This document shows positions 24,288 through 36,472 of a DNA stretch of 64,000 bases, one piece after another. Position numbers and translations under genes: made by a program. Under the pieces are notes generated by a model. It did no database searches, had not been told where the DNA came from, and saw only the letters and a list, made by a program, of their open reading frames with translations. Source of the DNA: Craterostigma plantagineum (Eukaryota; Streptophyta; Magnoliopsida; Lamiales; Linderniaceae). How positions within the stretch are numbered: the first letter of the stretch is position 1; each line of letters opens with the position of its first letter. Where the stretch lies: contig JAPQWV010000688.1 of assembly GCA_027422505.1 (NCBI GenBank), positions 62,001 to 126,000 on the forward strand, read 5' to 3'.

Positions 24288-24383
24288 TTTTCTGTAGTGT
24301 CGACTGTGAGATAGGATGTGTTGGTATTTCTAAGGTTGTGTGATTCTTGAATTGGTGAGTGAAATTGATGTCCGAGTCTCTCT

Positions 24384-24391
24384 TTATATAG
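24384..24391 (-). promoter_or_regulatory. Probable TATA box of XTH, copy A
   Basis: The minus strand reads CCCTATATAAAGAG, about 100 bp upstream of the XTH ATG. It is conserved in copy B at about 53666-53673. Confidence 0.6.
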
Positions 24392-25742
24392 GGTGGTAGC
24401 ATGGCTTGCTAGAGAAGGCCAGCTGTGAAGAAAATGGAAGGAAGGTGAGAAGCATCCGTGCAACATTTTTGAGATTAAATAATGTGACTTTGTTAGCTGT
24501 TTTTGCATGGTAGGGAGTTGGCTGGCGCTAGCTGTTGTTTCTTTCAAGAACTGAAGAAAGAAAGCACAAGGTATGTGGCTTAATGCGCGTCCTTTTTATA
24601 ACCTCCCCTGGTTTAGCCTTTGCACTGCACGTATATGCAACTATCCGGTTTTTAAAAGTAAGCAACTTTGTTTCAAGTTTCAACTAAACTATAGGATGTG
24701 TATAGCGGTGGTGAGGCAGGTGGCTTTTAATATATTATTTACACATCTATTAACTATTGTTTTGACTTATTATCACTTGAAATAAAGAAAAGAAGCCTTG
24801 GGTCCAACCCAGTTTTTCCTCTTCAAGAATGTTGCACGAATCGGCTGGCACTTGGCAGTTGTTCCTCTAATGGGTCTCTTGCTTCCGTGAAGCTTCTCGC
24901 GTTGAAGATTTATCATTGATTAAGTCATTATCTGGGGTGGGTCGACATCGCAATACATCCATGAATCCGATCGATCCAATTGCCACTATTTGGATGTGGG
25001 TCAATATTATGCCCGGCCCATACTAATGGGTTGTTTCGGTTGATACTTTTAGTAATTCTTTCATGGGCCAAGACTATCGCTTTAACTTGATCTATAATTT
25101 ATAGATTAGGTTGGCCATTTCGGTAACTGATCGTAGTCAGAGGACTAACATATCTATAGTTAATTGTTGCATTTCTGGGGCGGTTCACTCACTTGCAAGA
25201 ATGTAATGAAGATTTACTGCCTTCCACAACTACTCATCTGACCAGCACTTACTGCGATGGAATAGGAATAGGAAGAGCCTTATTTATTCTTCCCATCTCC
25301 CTTCCTCTCTGTCTCTTCAGTGCCAGCCAGCTATGTCTTTTTTGTAAGAGTTCAATGATCTGTATCCGTCGTTTACGTCCAAATGGACGAGTTTTTTTTT
25401 AATATACTCCCCCTAAATGAAGGTCGACTATTCAATCTCACTTTTACTCCTCGACTACCGTAATTATTGACTATCGTATGTTGTACTAACTCGGGACGGT
25501 ATCGTAGGTTAGAGTAGATGACAATGAGATTACTATTCGACTTGGATTGAACTTAGCCCTAGCGAATTTCACCGTAAATCCTTAATCTACGGATCTTGTT
25601 CCAACTCTCTCAAAACTCTAGGCGAGCTGTATTATTTTGCATAAATAGGAGTGACCTATAGTACTAAATCAGAAAGATAATGTTTCTTACATACATACAT
25701 GATATACATCCACGTTAGGTTATCATAGATCAAAGCTGCCCA

Positions 25743-25750
25743 TGCATTTA
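25743..25750 (-). promoter_or_regulatory. L1 box (TAAATGCA) upstream of PDF1, copy A
   Basis: TGCATTTA on the plus strand is the reverse complement of the L1 box TAAATGCA. It lies 209 bp upstream of the PDF1 ATG and about 110 bp upstream of its TATA site. In Arabidopsis this site is bound by the epidermal HD-ZIP IV factors ATML1 and PDF2 and drives PDF1 in the outer cell layer. It is kept in copy B. Confidence 0.65.
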
Positions 25751-25855
25751 TTTTAACATTGTCATACTCATGCAAAAATGTTGAGAGTTAAATGCGCATA
25801 CAACTAACCACATACTCCTTCACCTGCCTATATTTACTGCTCTCTGACAAGATCT

Positions 25856-25863
25856 TTATATAA
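25856..25863 (+). promoter_or_regulatory. Probable TATA box of PDF1, copy A
   Basis: TTTATATAAC lies about 97 bp upstream of the PDF1 ATG and is conserved in copy B. Confidence 0.55.
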
Positions 25864-25958
25864 CATGCAATCCCTTCGTTGAACGCCTTGTTCAATTTGG
25901 CGCTGGTCTCTCTGCTTTCTGCTTGGTTTTGTGTCTGAAAAAGAAAGAAAGGAAAACG

Positions 25959-27128
25959 ATGAAGAGGGTTTGCAAGACAACATCATTGCCATCGTCACTG
26001 CAATGGAGTGTTGTGGCTGCTTTGGTCTTACAAAACTTAGTCATCACTGTCTTTTCTGATGTGAGTTTCGAGGATCAGAAAAACTTTTACTTGCCAATTC
26101 CTGACCCTAGTGCAAGACCGCCCCCATTAGTTTACTACTCTCTTTTCTCTCTCTATATCTGTGCGTGTGTGTGTGTAGGTTATGCGTATGCGTATACATA
26201 AACATGAGTTTGCTTCCTCTAATTACTTTCGTTTTGTTTGCATTGTATGTTCAGTTTCGTACACGCCACCAGCTCATGGCTCAGGCGGCGTCAGCCAGCC
26301 AAGTCCGTCGTCGGCACCACACCACGGGACACCGCCGTCCAACTGCGGGAACCCTCCTGCCAGCAGCGGCGGAGGCAGCCATCACGGCGGCGGCGGCCAC
26401 CACAATCCTTCGCCTGGTGGAGGAAGTGGCGGCGGCGGTTACTACCACTCACCACCACCAACCACCACCACTCCAACAGTACCAGTGACCAGGCCAACGC
26501 CTCCAACATCTCCGGCCATAGTCGTCCCGCCGATCATTCCAACTCCGACCACCCCAGGAATCACCGTTCCCTCACCTCCTTTCTCCTTCGATCCAAACTC
26601 CCCGCCCTTCACATGCACGTAAGAATAAATCATCCCACTTATTTACGTACAGTGTCATTACTGCAGATCTGAAAATCCCTTTGCATATGGTCTTAAAATG
26701 AACAGAACAATACATAAAGACGGCTCTTTTTCACTAAATCAGAGAGCTGATCAAACCCTTTAAACATTTTCTAGTGAATCTTCATATTTTAAATGCAGGT
26801 ATTGGAGAAACCACCCTGCGCTAATATTTGCCGTATTTGGGTGGTTCGGAACAATTGGATCGGCCTTCGGTACGACAAGCTTGCCAGGATTTGGGTCGCA
26901 GACGAACTTACTACAAGCACTTTCGAACAAGCGAGCAGATGGGTTCGGAGAGCTCTACAGAGAAGGCACAGCTGCTTTGCTGAACTCCATGGCTGATCAC
27001 ACGAGGTATCCTTACTCTGCTACGCATGTCAGGGACAGCTTTGTGGCCGCTTTGGGTTCGAACCAAGCTGCTTGGCTCAAGCAAGGGTTTTCAAGATGGC
27101 TAATGAAGGGAGGATCAAGCCCCGCTAG
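25959..27128 (+). CDS. PDF1: PROTODERMAL FACTOR 1-like proline-rich protein, copy A
   Basis: Exon 1 is 25959 to about 26130, exon 2 is 26255-26618, and exon 3 is 26799-27128. Exon 1 encodes a hydrophobic signal peptide. Exon 2 encodes a Pro/Gly/His/Thr-rich wall-protein segment ending NSPPFTCT. Exon 3 encodes the conserved PDF1 C-terminus (YWRNHP, FGWFGTIG, LLQALSNKR, GFGELYREGTAALLNSM, VRDSFVAALGSN). PDF1 is an extracellular protein of the epidermis (L1 layer) of meristems and organ primordia. The first donor reads CATTAG-TTTAC where copy B has CATTAG-GTTCAC, so a G is missing. A T is missing near 27075 (GCTGCTTGG), which shifts the last 20 or so codons. Confidence 0.85.
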
Positions 27129-27707
27129 GACTTGAGAGGAATAATAGTAGAATCTTGTCGCGTGATATTGTTTGTCTTTGTCGTGTCTTTCATCTTCTGT
27201 TTCGATGCTTGCATTTGTTACTGTTATCAGTTTGCTGGTCGTTCTTTCTGTTTACTTTCAGAATTTTTATTTGTTTTATGTAATATGTTGGTTTCTTTCC
27301 GAGTACAGAGTCAAGACTGAGTGGAATGATGCAAATGTTGTCGTGTTGTTGAATTATATTTCTTTTCCAAAAGGCTTGAATTTGTTTTTTGGCGTGGCAT
27401 TTTGTAGTGCAGCGACTGTTATGTTAGAGAACGACAAGATTAAGCATTTTCGATGGAATTCGATTGGCAAATCCATTGGGATTAGGATCAATTGTAGAAC
27501 TCGAATTTATAGTAGAACTAATGACAAATTAAGGTCTTACAAGATTCGAGATAAAGACAATCTGCTTGAACTTTGGAGACGGGGTAATTAATTATCAAAA
27601 AATAGAAGAAGAACAAAATATATAAAAAGTGTATGTCAAAGTATTGTATAATAAGAGAGTACTTGAGCTTAGATCAGATCGGCCACCACGGTACAACTAC
27701 TACACCA
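27129..27707. other. PDF1 3' region and COG5 upstream region
   Basis: Same-strand genes flank this spacer. It should hold the PDF1 3' UTR and the COG5 promoter. Nothing else is supported. Confidence 0.5.
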
Positions 27708-30702
27708 ATGGCCTCTCCGACGACTGCTAGAGCTTCCCCACTCCACCGCCTATCCACCTTAAAATCCACGCCAACAACCGCCGTTCCCACAGCCGCCTCC
27801 TCGCCGACCACCGCCACTGTGACGGACATCGTTTCTTCCTTCTCTACTGACCCTTTCTTATCCCCTTTCCTTTCCTCTTCCTTCTCCCCAACCCAATTCT
27901 CCTCCTCGGCCCTCTCCTCGGGTTCTCCGGCGTCGACTTTGGAGAAGCTCCAAGATGCACTGCGGCGCATCGACGGATTCCTCCGCGGGCATATACTCCA
28001 CAAACCACCACCACCTCCTCGGCCACCTCTCTTCTCTAAAATCCGCCGAGTCATCGCTGTCTTCTCTTCGGACCCAGCTGTCGTCTCTTCAGTCGTCGCT
28101 GAGATCAGCTCGCGAGGACCTCACTCAGCCACACCAATCGATCAAATCGCAGACGATTCAGCTGAACAATCTCCATTCCACGACTCTTCTCCTTCAGCAC
28201 TCGATTAGGATCCTACGCCTCGTTCAGAATTGAAAGCCCAAGTGGATCACGTCGACCCTTCGAAATGGGATCTGTCGAAAGCAGCACAATTGCATTGCGA
28301 GATCATGACGCTTTACAAGGAATCGGACCTGACCGGCGTCGATGCGGTCGATTTGAAATGAAATGGGTGAATGACACGGGGACGAGGATCAGAGAAGAGG
28401 GATTGAGGGTTTTGGAGAAAGGATTGGAGAATCTCAACCAACCTGAGGTGGGTCTCGGCTTACAAGTGTTCTACAATATGGGAGAATTGAAAAAGACTGT
28501 GGAGAGCCTTTTGAGCAAATATGAGAAGATGGGGGTTAAAAGTATAAGGAATGCGCTGGATATGAAGGCGATATCCGCCGGCGGAGGAGGTGGTGGTGGT
28601 GGGCCGGGAGGGATTCAGAGGCATGGAACACCACAGATTGGTGGTGGGGCTAAGGCTAGGGAGGCGCTTTGGGCTAGGGTGAATGGTTGCGTCGATGAGT
28701 TGCATTCAGTGGTTGTTGCCATATGGCATTTGCAGAGGGTGTTGTCGAAGAAAAGGGATCCATTTACGCACGTTTTATTGCTCGACGAAGTTATTCAGGT
28801 ATGGGTTTTTAGTACTTTTCGATGACTTGATCAGAATGATGATCTGCTCATGTTAGTGTGATTTTGGGTACTTCTCAATGATTCACATAGGTGGCGTGAC
28901 TGATAAAAACATCTATCTTCTTAGACACCGATAGAAGTGGTACTTTTTGTTCTGATGCATTAGTAAGGTGACAATTGATCTCTTACTGTCTTTCTAGAAA
29001 TTTAGCTAGGGGATAGTGAGTAAATTGATAATGCTGCTGAAATTGAAACATGTAGTTTCTTGCATATAATGGCAATAGAAGACATATAAACAATCGTGAA
29101 ATGTTTTCAGAATCTATTATCCTGAAAAATCTGATCTTCAAGACCTGAAAAGGGCGCATATTATGCACCTCTCATACTTCCATGTTCCTTATCAGGATGA
29201 TGAGCCTCTGTTGACAGATCGTATTTGGGATGCATTAGTAAAATCATTTACGAGCCAAATGGAGTCTGTTTTCAGTGCATCCAGTTTTATCAAAGAAACA
29301 TTCACCGTAGGATACCCAAAGCTCTTCGCCACGATCCAAAATCTCCTCGAGAGCATCTCACGCGATACAGACGTGAAAGGGGTCCCGCCTGCACTAAGTT
29401 CAGAAGGAAAAGAACGAATAGTATCAGCCATTGAGATCTTCCAAACTGCATTCTTAACCCTTTGCTTGAGCCGTCTCTCTGACCTGGTAAATTCTGTGTT
29501 CTCAATGTCGAGCCGCGGAGGCGTTCCTTCGAAAGAACAGATGTTGAAGATAGTATCACGCATTCAAGAAGAGATCGTAGCCGTGCAGCAAGACGCTCAT
29601 TTGACTCTTCTTGTCCTGCATGAGATCAGTAAAGTTCTGCTTCTACTTGCTCAAAAAGCAGAGTATCAGGTAAGAGTTTGCTCACTTGGAACTTCAACTA
29701 TGGACTCTTTAACACATTCCTCTGTAGTTATTATATGTTTTCGAATGACTCAAATGTCTTCTGCCACAGATATCCACTGGGCCCGAAACCCGCCAAGTAA
29801 CGGGCCCCGCAACTCCAGCTCAGCTCAAGAACTTCACGTTATGTCAGCACCTTCAGGAAGTTCACGCGCGCGTAACATCCACATTAACGGGCCTCCCCGC
29901 AATTGCTTCAGACGTCCTCTCTCCAGCTCTTGGCACTATCTATGGTGTAGCAGGCGATTCCATAACACCTCTATTCCAATCCATGCTCGACCGCCTAGAA
30001 TCTTGCATATTACAAATCCACAACCAAAACTTCGGCGACCTAAGCATGGACTCAGCTGCAATGGACGGCAATTCATCTTCTTACATGGAAGATCTACAGA
30101 GAAACATCTCCCACTTTAGATCAGAGTTCTTGTCTAGGTTATTACCTTCTTCGGGCTCTGCCCTAGCTGGCTCGGAAACCATATGCACAAGGCTTTGAGA
30201 AGTATGGCTCTCGAGTTATAATATTCTTCTTAAGACACGCTTCTCTCGTCAGGCCATTGTCTGAATCTGGGAAGCTCAGGTTGGCCCGAGACATGGCTGA
30301 GATCGAAATGACGGTTGGTCAGAACCTCTACCCTGTAGAACAACTCGGGCCGCCTTATCGGGCCCTTCGGGCTTTTCGGCCCGTTCTGTTCTTGGATGTA
30401 TCCCAGCTGGGATCTTCGACTCTTTTGCATGATCTTCCGCCGAGCGTTGTCCTTCACCATCTGTATTCGAGGGGGCCCGACGATTTGCAGTCGCCACTGC
30501 AAAGGAATATGCTGAGCCCTCTTCAGTATTCTCTGTGGATGGATACTCAAGGCGAAGATCAGATATGGAGAGGCGTCAAAGCTACTTTGGACGACTACGC
30601 TGCGAAAGTTCGGGCCAGAGGTGATAAGGAATTCAGCCCGTTTATCCCCTGATGATGAAGATCGGGTCGGGCCTGTCGGGGAACGATGATTCGCAATCTT
30701 GA
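27708..30702 (+). CDS. COG5: Conserved oligomeric Golgi complex subunit 5 (COG5), copy A (frame-disrupted)
   Basis: ATG at 27708 (MASPTTARASPLHRLS). Exons are 27708-28798, 29196-29669 and 29770-30702. The protein matches plant COG5 along its length: FLSSSFSPTQFSSSAL, EKLQDALRRIDGFLR, then HLQRVLSKKRDPFTHVLLLDEVIQ, DRIWDALVKSFTSQM, RISRDTDVKGV-like ESISRDTDVKGV, ISTGPETRQVTGPATPAQLK and VEQLGPPYRALRAFRPV. COG tethers vesicles at the Golgi. Indels break it near 28002 (extra A), 28229, 28358, 30197, 30210 and 30640. The stretch near 30470, broken in copy B, is correct here. Confidence 0.88.
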
Positions 30703-31611
30703 AGAGGTGATGAACGTGAATGCTTTCATATAAGCTTTGAAGATTATACAGTCTTGAATCTTGTAACGTCATGTTTGAGGTGAAGTTCTTTGAAACTTTT
30801 AGAAGATTTCTATTTTCGTATCCATGTCTAATTATATTATGGCCGTCATAAATAGTAAATGGGCCGAGGCCCAATTTGAGAACAGCCCATATCGAGTATG
30901 AAAGGGGCGAAGCCCATATCGAAAACAAGTGGGCTAGTCTTGATTTCATGGCCCAATAAAGTAGTCAAATGGATCACTCAGCCTTCCTCAAGCTAGGTTT
31001 TTTTATGAGTAGGAGGAGAAAAAGCCTGGGTTGTAGGTGTTTGTAGGTTTTTTTAGAGGTTTAGTAGAATAACTTGGTTTTTTAATATTGAAAATAAATT
31101 AATATATAAACAATACATTATGTGATGTGATGGTTTTTTAATACTTTATATCCTATATAATATTTGTTTATTAATATTATTAATTTTTGTTTTTTTATGA
31201 ATAAAATTTAATGTGTTAAAAATGTTTATTTCTTTTATATTTCAAATAAATAAATAATATTTTTTATTACCTCACGGAATTTTTTATTAAATTAAATAAT
31301 ATGAAATATAATTATTTATATATTATTTCGAAAATTAATAAATAAATTTGGTTAATTAAATAAAATTAAATAAATTAAAGAGAGTCCCCTAAAAATCTAT
31401 TTTTTGGATTTTATGGTTGGAAGAAATTTTATTTTGGAGTTAGAGATTTTTTATTTTTGATTGGCCTGACGTGACATACTAAAAACCTTTTATCTTTTTG
31501 GGTTTGGCGGAGAGGAAGGCATTAGTTGACCAACTACTATATCAATCATCATCATATGACCGAGTGACTCATCCAATCATTTTCTAATATATAGCCAATC
31601 AATCAAATGAA
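30703..31611. other. AT-rich spacer between COG5 and oligopeptidase genes
   Basis: About 31.0-31.4 kb is extremely AT-rich, with many TTAATTAAATAAA-like stretches. No gene, clear element end or RNA gene is seen. It is repeated in copy B at 60000-60905 with several indels. Confidence 0.55.
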
Positions 31612-34600
31612 ATGATAACGTTTGCTTCGTTTCTTCATTCATTAGTTACAGTAGCAAATCTCGTCTGCTCCGTGCTAGGAGAGGTTTGTTGACCTTGAGA
31701 AGAGCTTCGCCGATGTCGACGGTGTCGTCTATGAAGCCGCCAGCTGCGAAGAAAGTGAGGCACGAGATGGAGATGTTTGGTGACGTCAGAGTTGACAATT
31801 ACTACTGGCTTCGTGACGATTCTCGATCTGACCCTCAAGTCCTCGATTATTTGAGGGCAGAGAACGATTACACTCACCATGTCATGTCTGGTAAGTCCTC
31901 GATAGTTTCCACTGCTTAGGCAGTGAAGAACTGTTGTAGGTTTTGTCAGGGTACTTCGTTTTCTTTTTGGTATCTTTGATGGTTAAGCCTCTCTGTAATA
32001 TTAATTCCGAGGAGCTTATTCTCAATGTATGGTCTTTTGAGATTCTGTTAAAACTCGTTTCCATAAATGCCGCTTTAATGTTAGTGTTTTATGCTATACT
32101 TGGTCTGCTGAGTGTTTTTGTGGACTAATTCTGCAGGAACCAAACAGTTGGAAGATCAAATTTATAAGGAGATAAGAGGCCGTGTAAAAGAAGACGATAT
32201 TTCAGCTCCATTGCGTCGGGGGCCTTATTATTATTACAAGAGGACATGGAAGGTAAAGAATATGTCCAACACTGCAGACGCCTCGTGACGGATAATGTTG
32301 CAGAGGCATCTGTTTTATGATACAATGCCACTGGGCCCGGCACCTGTAGAACACGTCATACTTGATGAGAATGTCAAAGCTCAAGAACATGGATATTATA
32401 CGATCGGGGCTTTCAAAGTAACCTTTCTTCTTCACACTAACCTTTTCTTTATTTTATTTATACCTCTCGTTTGAACTTGGTAAACATCTTTTTATGTAGG
32501 TAAGTCCAAACAATAAATTAGTAGCTTATGCAGAAGACACTAAGGGAGATGAAATTTACACGTTTTTACAATCGATGCTGAGTCGAGGACACAAGTTGAG
32601 AAGCCTTTGGTTGCCCTGACATCTGATCTTGAGTGGCAGGTGATGATTCCTTAGTTTACATCACTAGGGATGAGATCCTCAGGCCAGACAAGGTGAGAAC
32701 CTGAAATCAATTTTTTTTATGGTGTGTGTGTGTGTGATTGTTTTCTCTTTTATTCCGTAATTTTTTTTATGGTAATTAAGCTCTTACCATCGCATTCCAA
32801 GCAACATCATCCACTATCACCCCTATTCTTTTTGCCAAGCAAAGTATTGATCATAAGCCAACTGAGTGCTTTTAATAAAGAAAAGACTAACGCGCCACGT
32901 GATTTACCTTCATGCAATTTAACTTTCTAATTTCTTGCAATGCCACTGGTAGGTATGGTTTCATAAGCTGGGAACGGATCAGTCTTCAGATATTTGTCTC
33001 TATCATGAGAAGGATGAAATGTTTTCTATTTATCTTGTTGCTGCTGAGAGCAAAAGATTCCTCTTTGTTGGATCTGAGAGCAAAACTACAAGATTTATCT
33101 TTTACCTTGACACTGCAAAACCCGAAAATGGTTTGGTTGCCCTGACACCTCGTGTGGAAGGAACAGATACATCAGCAAGTCATCGTGGGAATCACTTTTT
33201 CATTAAGAGAAGGACTGAAGAATGTTTCAACTCTGAAATACTGGCTTGCCCGTTGGACAATACATCAGCAACCACGGTTCTGCTCCCTCACCGACCAAGG
33301 TAACAACATTGCGTTGATTCCTTAATGGAAATATCTGTGTAGTTTACATGTATCAATATTCTAACTAGCAGTCATAATATATCGAACTTTGTCCCATTTT
33401 ATGAAGGATGACTAGTTTTGAAGCCTTTTTCTGCATATGAGCAGTACAGCTCTATTCTTTTGTTTCAACCTTCCATTCAGTAGACAATTTATGTGCTTGC
33501 CAGCGTGAAGATTGAGGAAATGCAGCTTTTTACCAATCACCTAGTGGTTTATGTACGTGAAAGCGGTTTACCCCATATAACCGTTTACAAACTTCCAGCA
33601 ATTCAGGAGCCCCTTGACAGACTTCAAGATGGTCGGGCTCTCGATTTTGTCGATCCTATATATTCCTTAGATCCATCGGAGTCTCAATTCTCTTCCAGCA
33701 TTTTGAGGTTTCGTTACAGTTCATTGAGGACTCCCCCTCTCCTGTATATGACTATGATATGAACTCAGGAGTTTCAGTTCCCAAGAAAATCGAAGTGGTA
33801 ATTTCAGAAACGTTCTTGAAACATACTTTCGAGTACTTTGGGAACTTGTGTAACCTGTTTCTTTGATATCAGGTCTTGGGAGGCTTTGATTCAGCTAATT
33901 ATGTAACTGAAAGACAATGGGCTTGTGCCAAAGATGGCACTCAAATACCCATATCAATCGTATACAGAAAGGATCTCGTGAAGCTGGATGGTTCGGATCC
34001 ATTCCTTCTCTATGGTTACGGTTCCTATGAGGTAAATTATAAACATATTCGTTCCTACAGTAAAAGTGATTTTTTTCGCTTGTTCTTTGCCCTGATGTTT
34101 TTTCAAAACAGGTATGTGTAGATCCTTATTTCAGGGCGTCGAGGTTGTCTCTGCTAGACAGGGGTATGATCTTCGCCATTGCTCACGTTCGTGGGGGCGG
34201 AGAAATGGGGAGACCATGGTACGAAAATGGGAAGCTGCTGAAAAAGAAAAACACCTTCACCGATTTCATTGCATGTGCAGAATATTTGATCGAGAATAAG
34301 TATTGTTCCAAGGAAAAACTATGCATTCAAGGACGAAGTGCTGGTGGCTTGCTCATTGGAGCTGTTGTTAACATGAGACCAGACCTATTTAGGGCTGCTG
34401 TTGGTGGAGTGCCTTTCGTTGATGTTCTTACAACAATGCTCGATCCAACCATTCCCCTTACTACTTCAGAATGGGAGGTGAGCGCGCTTCTTTGGATACT
34501 TCTAATCTTTACATGTTGTATAGGGTTCCTTTCTTAATTTTCAGTTTTTGAAGGAATGGGGCGATCCTCGCAAAGAAGAGTTTTACTTCTATATGAAGTC

Positions 34601-35312
34601 CTACTCCCCAGTTGATAACGTGAGCATCTTTTTCTTGTGGTTTTCATTCTTATAGAGAAGAAGATAATCAGCCATTTTTAGCATCCCACAATCAAGCTCC
34701 CTGTATTCTCTCTCGAATAATGATCAAGGTGGCATTTCTTTGTTTACTTTCGCAGATTGCAGCTCAAAAGTATCCAAACATTCTCCTTACTGGCTGGATT
34801 AATGGTGAGTGTGAAAGCCATGCATCAAATCAAAAAGCAGGATCAAGAAACCAAATACAAAATATTCTCCTTGAAAAAATTTAACTTTAAATGTTGTGTG
34901 GCAGACCCACGACTGATGTACCACGAACCAGCTAAGTTCGTCGCCAAGCTGAGAGACACGAAGGTTGATGACAACATGCTGCTATTTAAATGTGAACTTG
35001 GGGCTGGCCATTTTTCAAAGTCGGGAAGGTAATATATCATCATGTGCAGTACATCTTGAACGTTTATTTCTATTTTCTTTCTTCCGTTGTGAGTATGCCC
35101 AGCTTCAGCACAGTTCTATCATGTTAGATTAAAACATTTAACAGAACCAGCCGATTATACTAATTCTCAAGAAAATACGAATTCTCTTTTTCAGCCTGTT
35201 TCTGTTGTAAGATGATTAGTCACGCCTTTGCAGGTTCGAAAAGCTCCAGGAGGATGCTTTTACGTACACTTTCATTATGAAGGCTTTAGACATTATCCCT
35301 ATTGTGGCTTGA
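31612..35312 (+). CDS. Prolyl-oligopeptidase family (oligopeptidase B/protease II-like), copy A
   Basis: Eleven exons with GT-AG borders: 31612 (or 31713)-31890, 32137-32417, 32500-32692, 32953-33299, 33504-33797, 33873-34031, 34112-34477, 34554-34619, 34756-34804, 34905-35028 and 35234-35312 (TGA). The beta-propeller half (MEMFGDVRVDNYYWLRDD, RGPYYYYKRT) is followed by the peptidase half. It carries GGGEMGRPWYENGK, the nucleophile serine in GRSAGG, the aspartate in GWINDPRLMYHEPAKFV, and the histidine in GAGHFSKSGR. This serine peptidase class (S9) cuts short peptides, oligopeptidase B after Lys/Arg. The first ATG is out of frame with the rest here because the leader differs from copy B, so the usable start is 31713. 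Further one-base shifts lie in exons 2, 3 and 5. Confidence 0.87.
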
Positions 35313-35325
35313 AGAATGCAAGTAG

Positions 35326-35344
35326 TATATATATATATATATAT
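35326..35344. repeat. (TA)n microsatellite
   Basis: About nine TA units lie directly after the oligopeptidase stop codon, in its 3' UTR. Confidence 0.8.
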
Positions 35345-35347
35345 TGA

Positions 35348-35910
35348 GGCTGCGTTTAGTTGTCCCAATAAGAAAATGTTGCACATTTTATCTCCACATT
35401 ATTATCTTCTCGGTTGTACGAACTTTTTGTTCACTTTCTAATTTCAACGCCACAATGTTATACTACTATCTTGTTTAGTTTCCTTCCCAACAAAATTTTT
35501 ATCTCTATATTATTTGTAACATTACAAAAATATCCTTAATTTCACCAATATATAGTTTATAAAAATAACAATTCTTATGAATATCGAAAATATAACATAT
35601 GACATATCATTTTTGATCACCATGACACAAGTAATAAATTGGTGTTTATTTATTTTTATGATATAAAGCAGTGGAATAAAGATGGTTTTCTGATTTGGTG
35701 ATATGAGGGTATTTTGTATTTCATTATTAGTAGGTGGGCTGTATTATTATCTCTACTCGGCAGGTCGGATGAATTATACTGAGTTTACTGGATAATAATA
35801 GCGGGCCGATCATATATTGCGGCTTTGTATAATTGAGGTTTAATTATACCGAACAATATTACAAAGGATAATATAGCTTTACGTTGCCCTATCGGGCCAA
35901 CTAACGGGGC
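35348..35910. mobile_element. MITE-like element
   Basis: The left end reads GGCTGCGTTTAGTTGTCCCA. The reverse complement of the right end reads GCCCCGTTAGTTGGCCCGAT, matching over about 20 bp with a few changes. TGA flanks both sides as a possible 3-bp target duplication. The 560-bp AT-rich interior has no ORF. Size, ends and 3-bp duplication fit a PIF/Harbinger-type MITE. The terminal repeats are imperfect, so the call is moderate. Confidence 0.5.
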
Positions 35911-36472
35911 TGAATAACACTATTATTTCCACATGATCACTAAGTAAACCTTTCCATTTTCCAAGTCGATACATCGTAGAATTATTTACTCGATCACAAA
36001 CATTCTTTCTTAGCACAGTGGCGAGAGACAAGCGTTGCTTTGAACAACTTAGTTACATTTTACACTATTAAATTCCATTTAATTGCAGGAATGCTACCAT
36101 TTGCCATGATTAGGCCCTGAGATATGTAATTTGTTACTTCATGCATGCAATGGTTTGAGAGAGATTGGTGATACCATTGAAATGAAATAATACGATTCAT
36201 TCTATCCTATCAACGAAGTTTCAACAATAAAAATAACAAACTCAACTTGCACTAAGAAACATATAAGAACAAGTTTCTAACTTCGCTGATGTCAACCCAA
36301 AAGATTCTATTTCGTGCTCTGTTCTCTGCCACAATCCTGAACCTCCCAGTCTTCTCTTGCTGCAAGGACACAACCCAGGAAATTATACAAAAATCACCAA
36401 AGAAATGGAAAGAAACGAAAGGAAAATGAACCAATAAACACTAATAAAACCGAGATAGTTCTTTATTATATT
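35911..36472. other. Spacer downstream of the PHD gene
   Basis: About 560 bp between the MITE-like element and the PHD-gene stop, probably including that gene's 3' UTR. No gene is seen. Confidence 0.45.

Larger units (their letters stand above)
24288..25958. other. Shared intergenic region between divergent XTH and PDF1
   Basis: 1.67 kb with no gene. It should carry both promoters. TATA-like sites lie about 100 bp from each start codon and an L1 box sits on the PDF1 side; these are listed separately. Confidence 0.55.

Noticed and set aside
26291..26633. Minus-strand Gly/Val-rich open frames over PDF1 exon 2
   Set aside because: Shadows of the proline-rich repeat region, with no start context or homology.
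28983..29168. Minus-strand open frame in COG5 intron 1
   Set aside because: AT-rich intron sequence with chance openness; no homology or codon bias.
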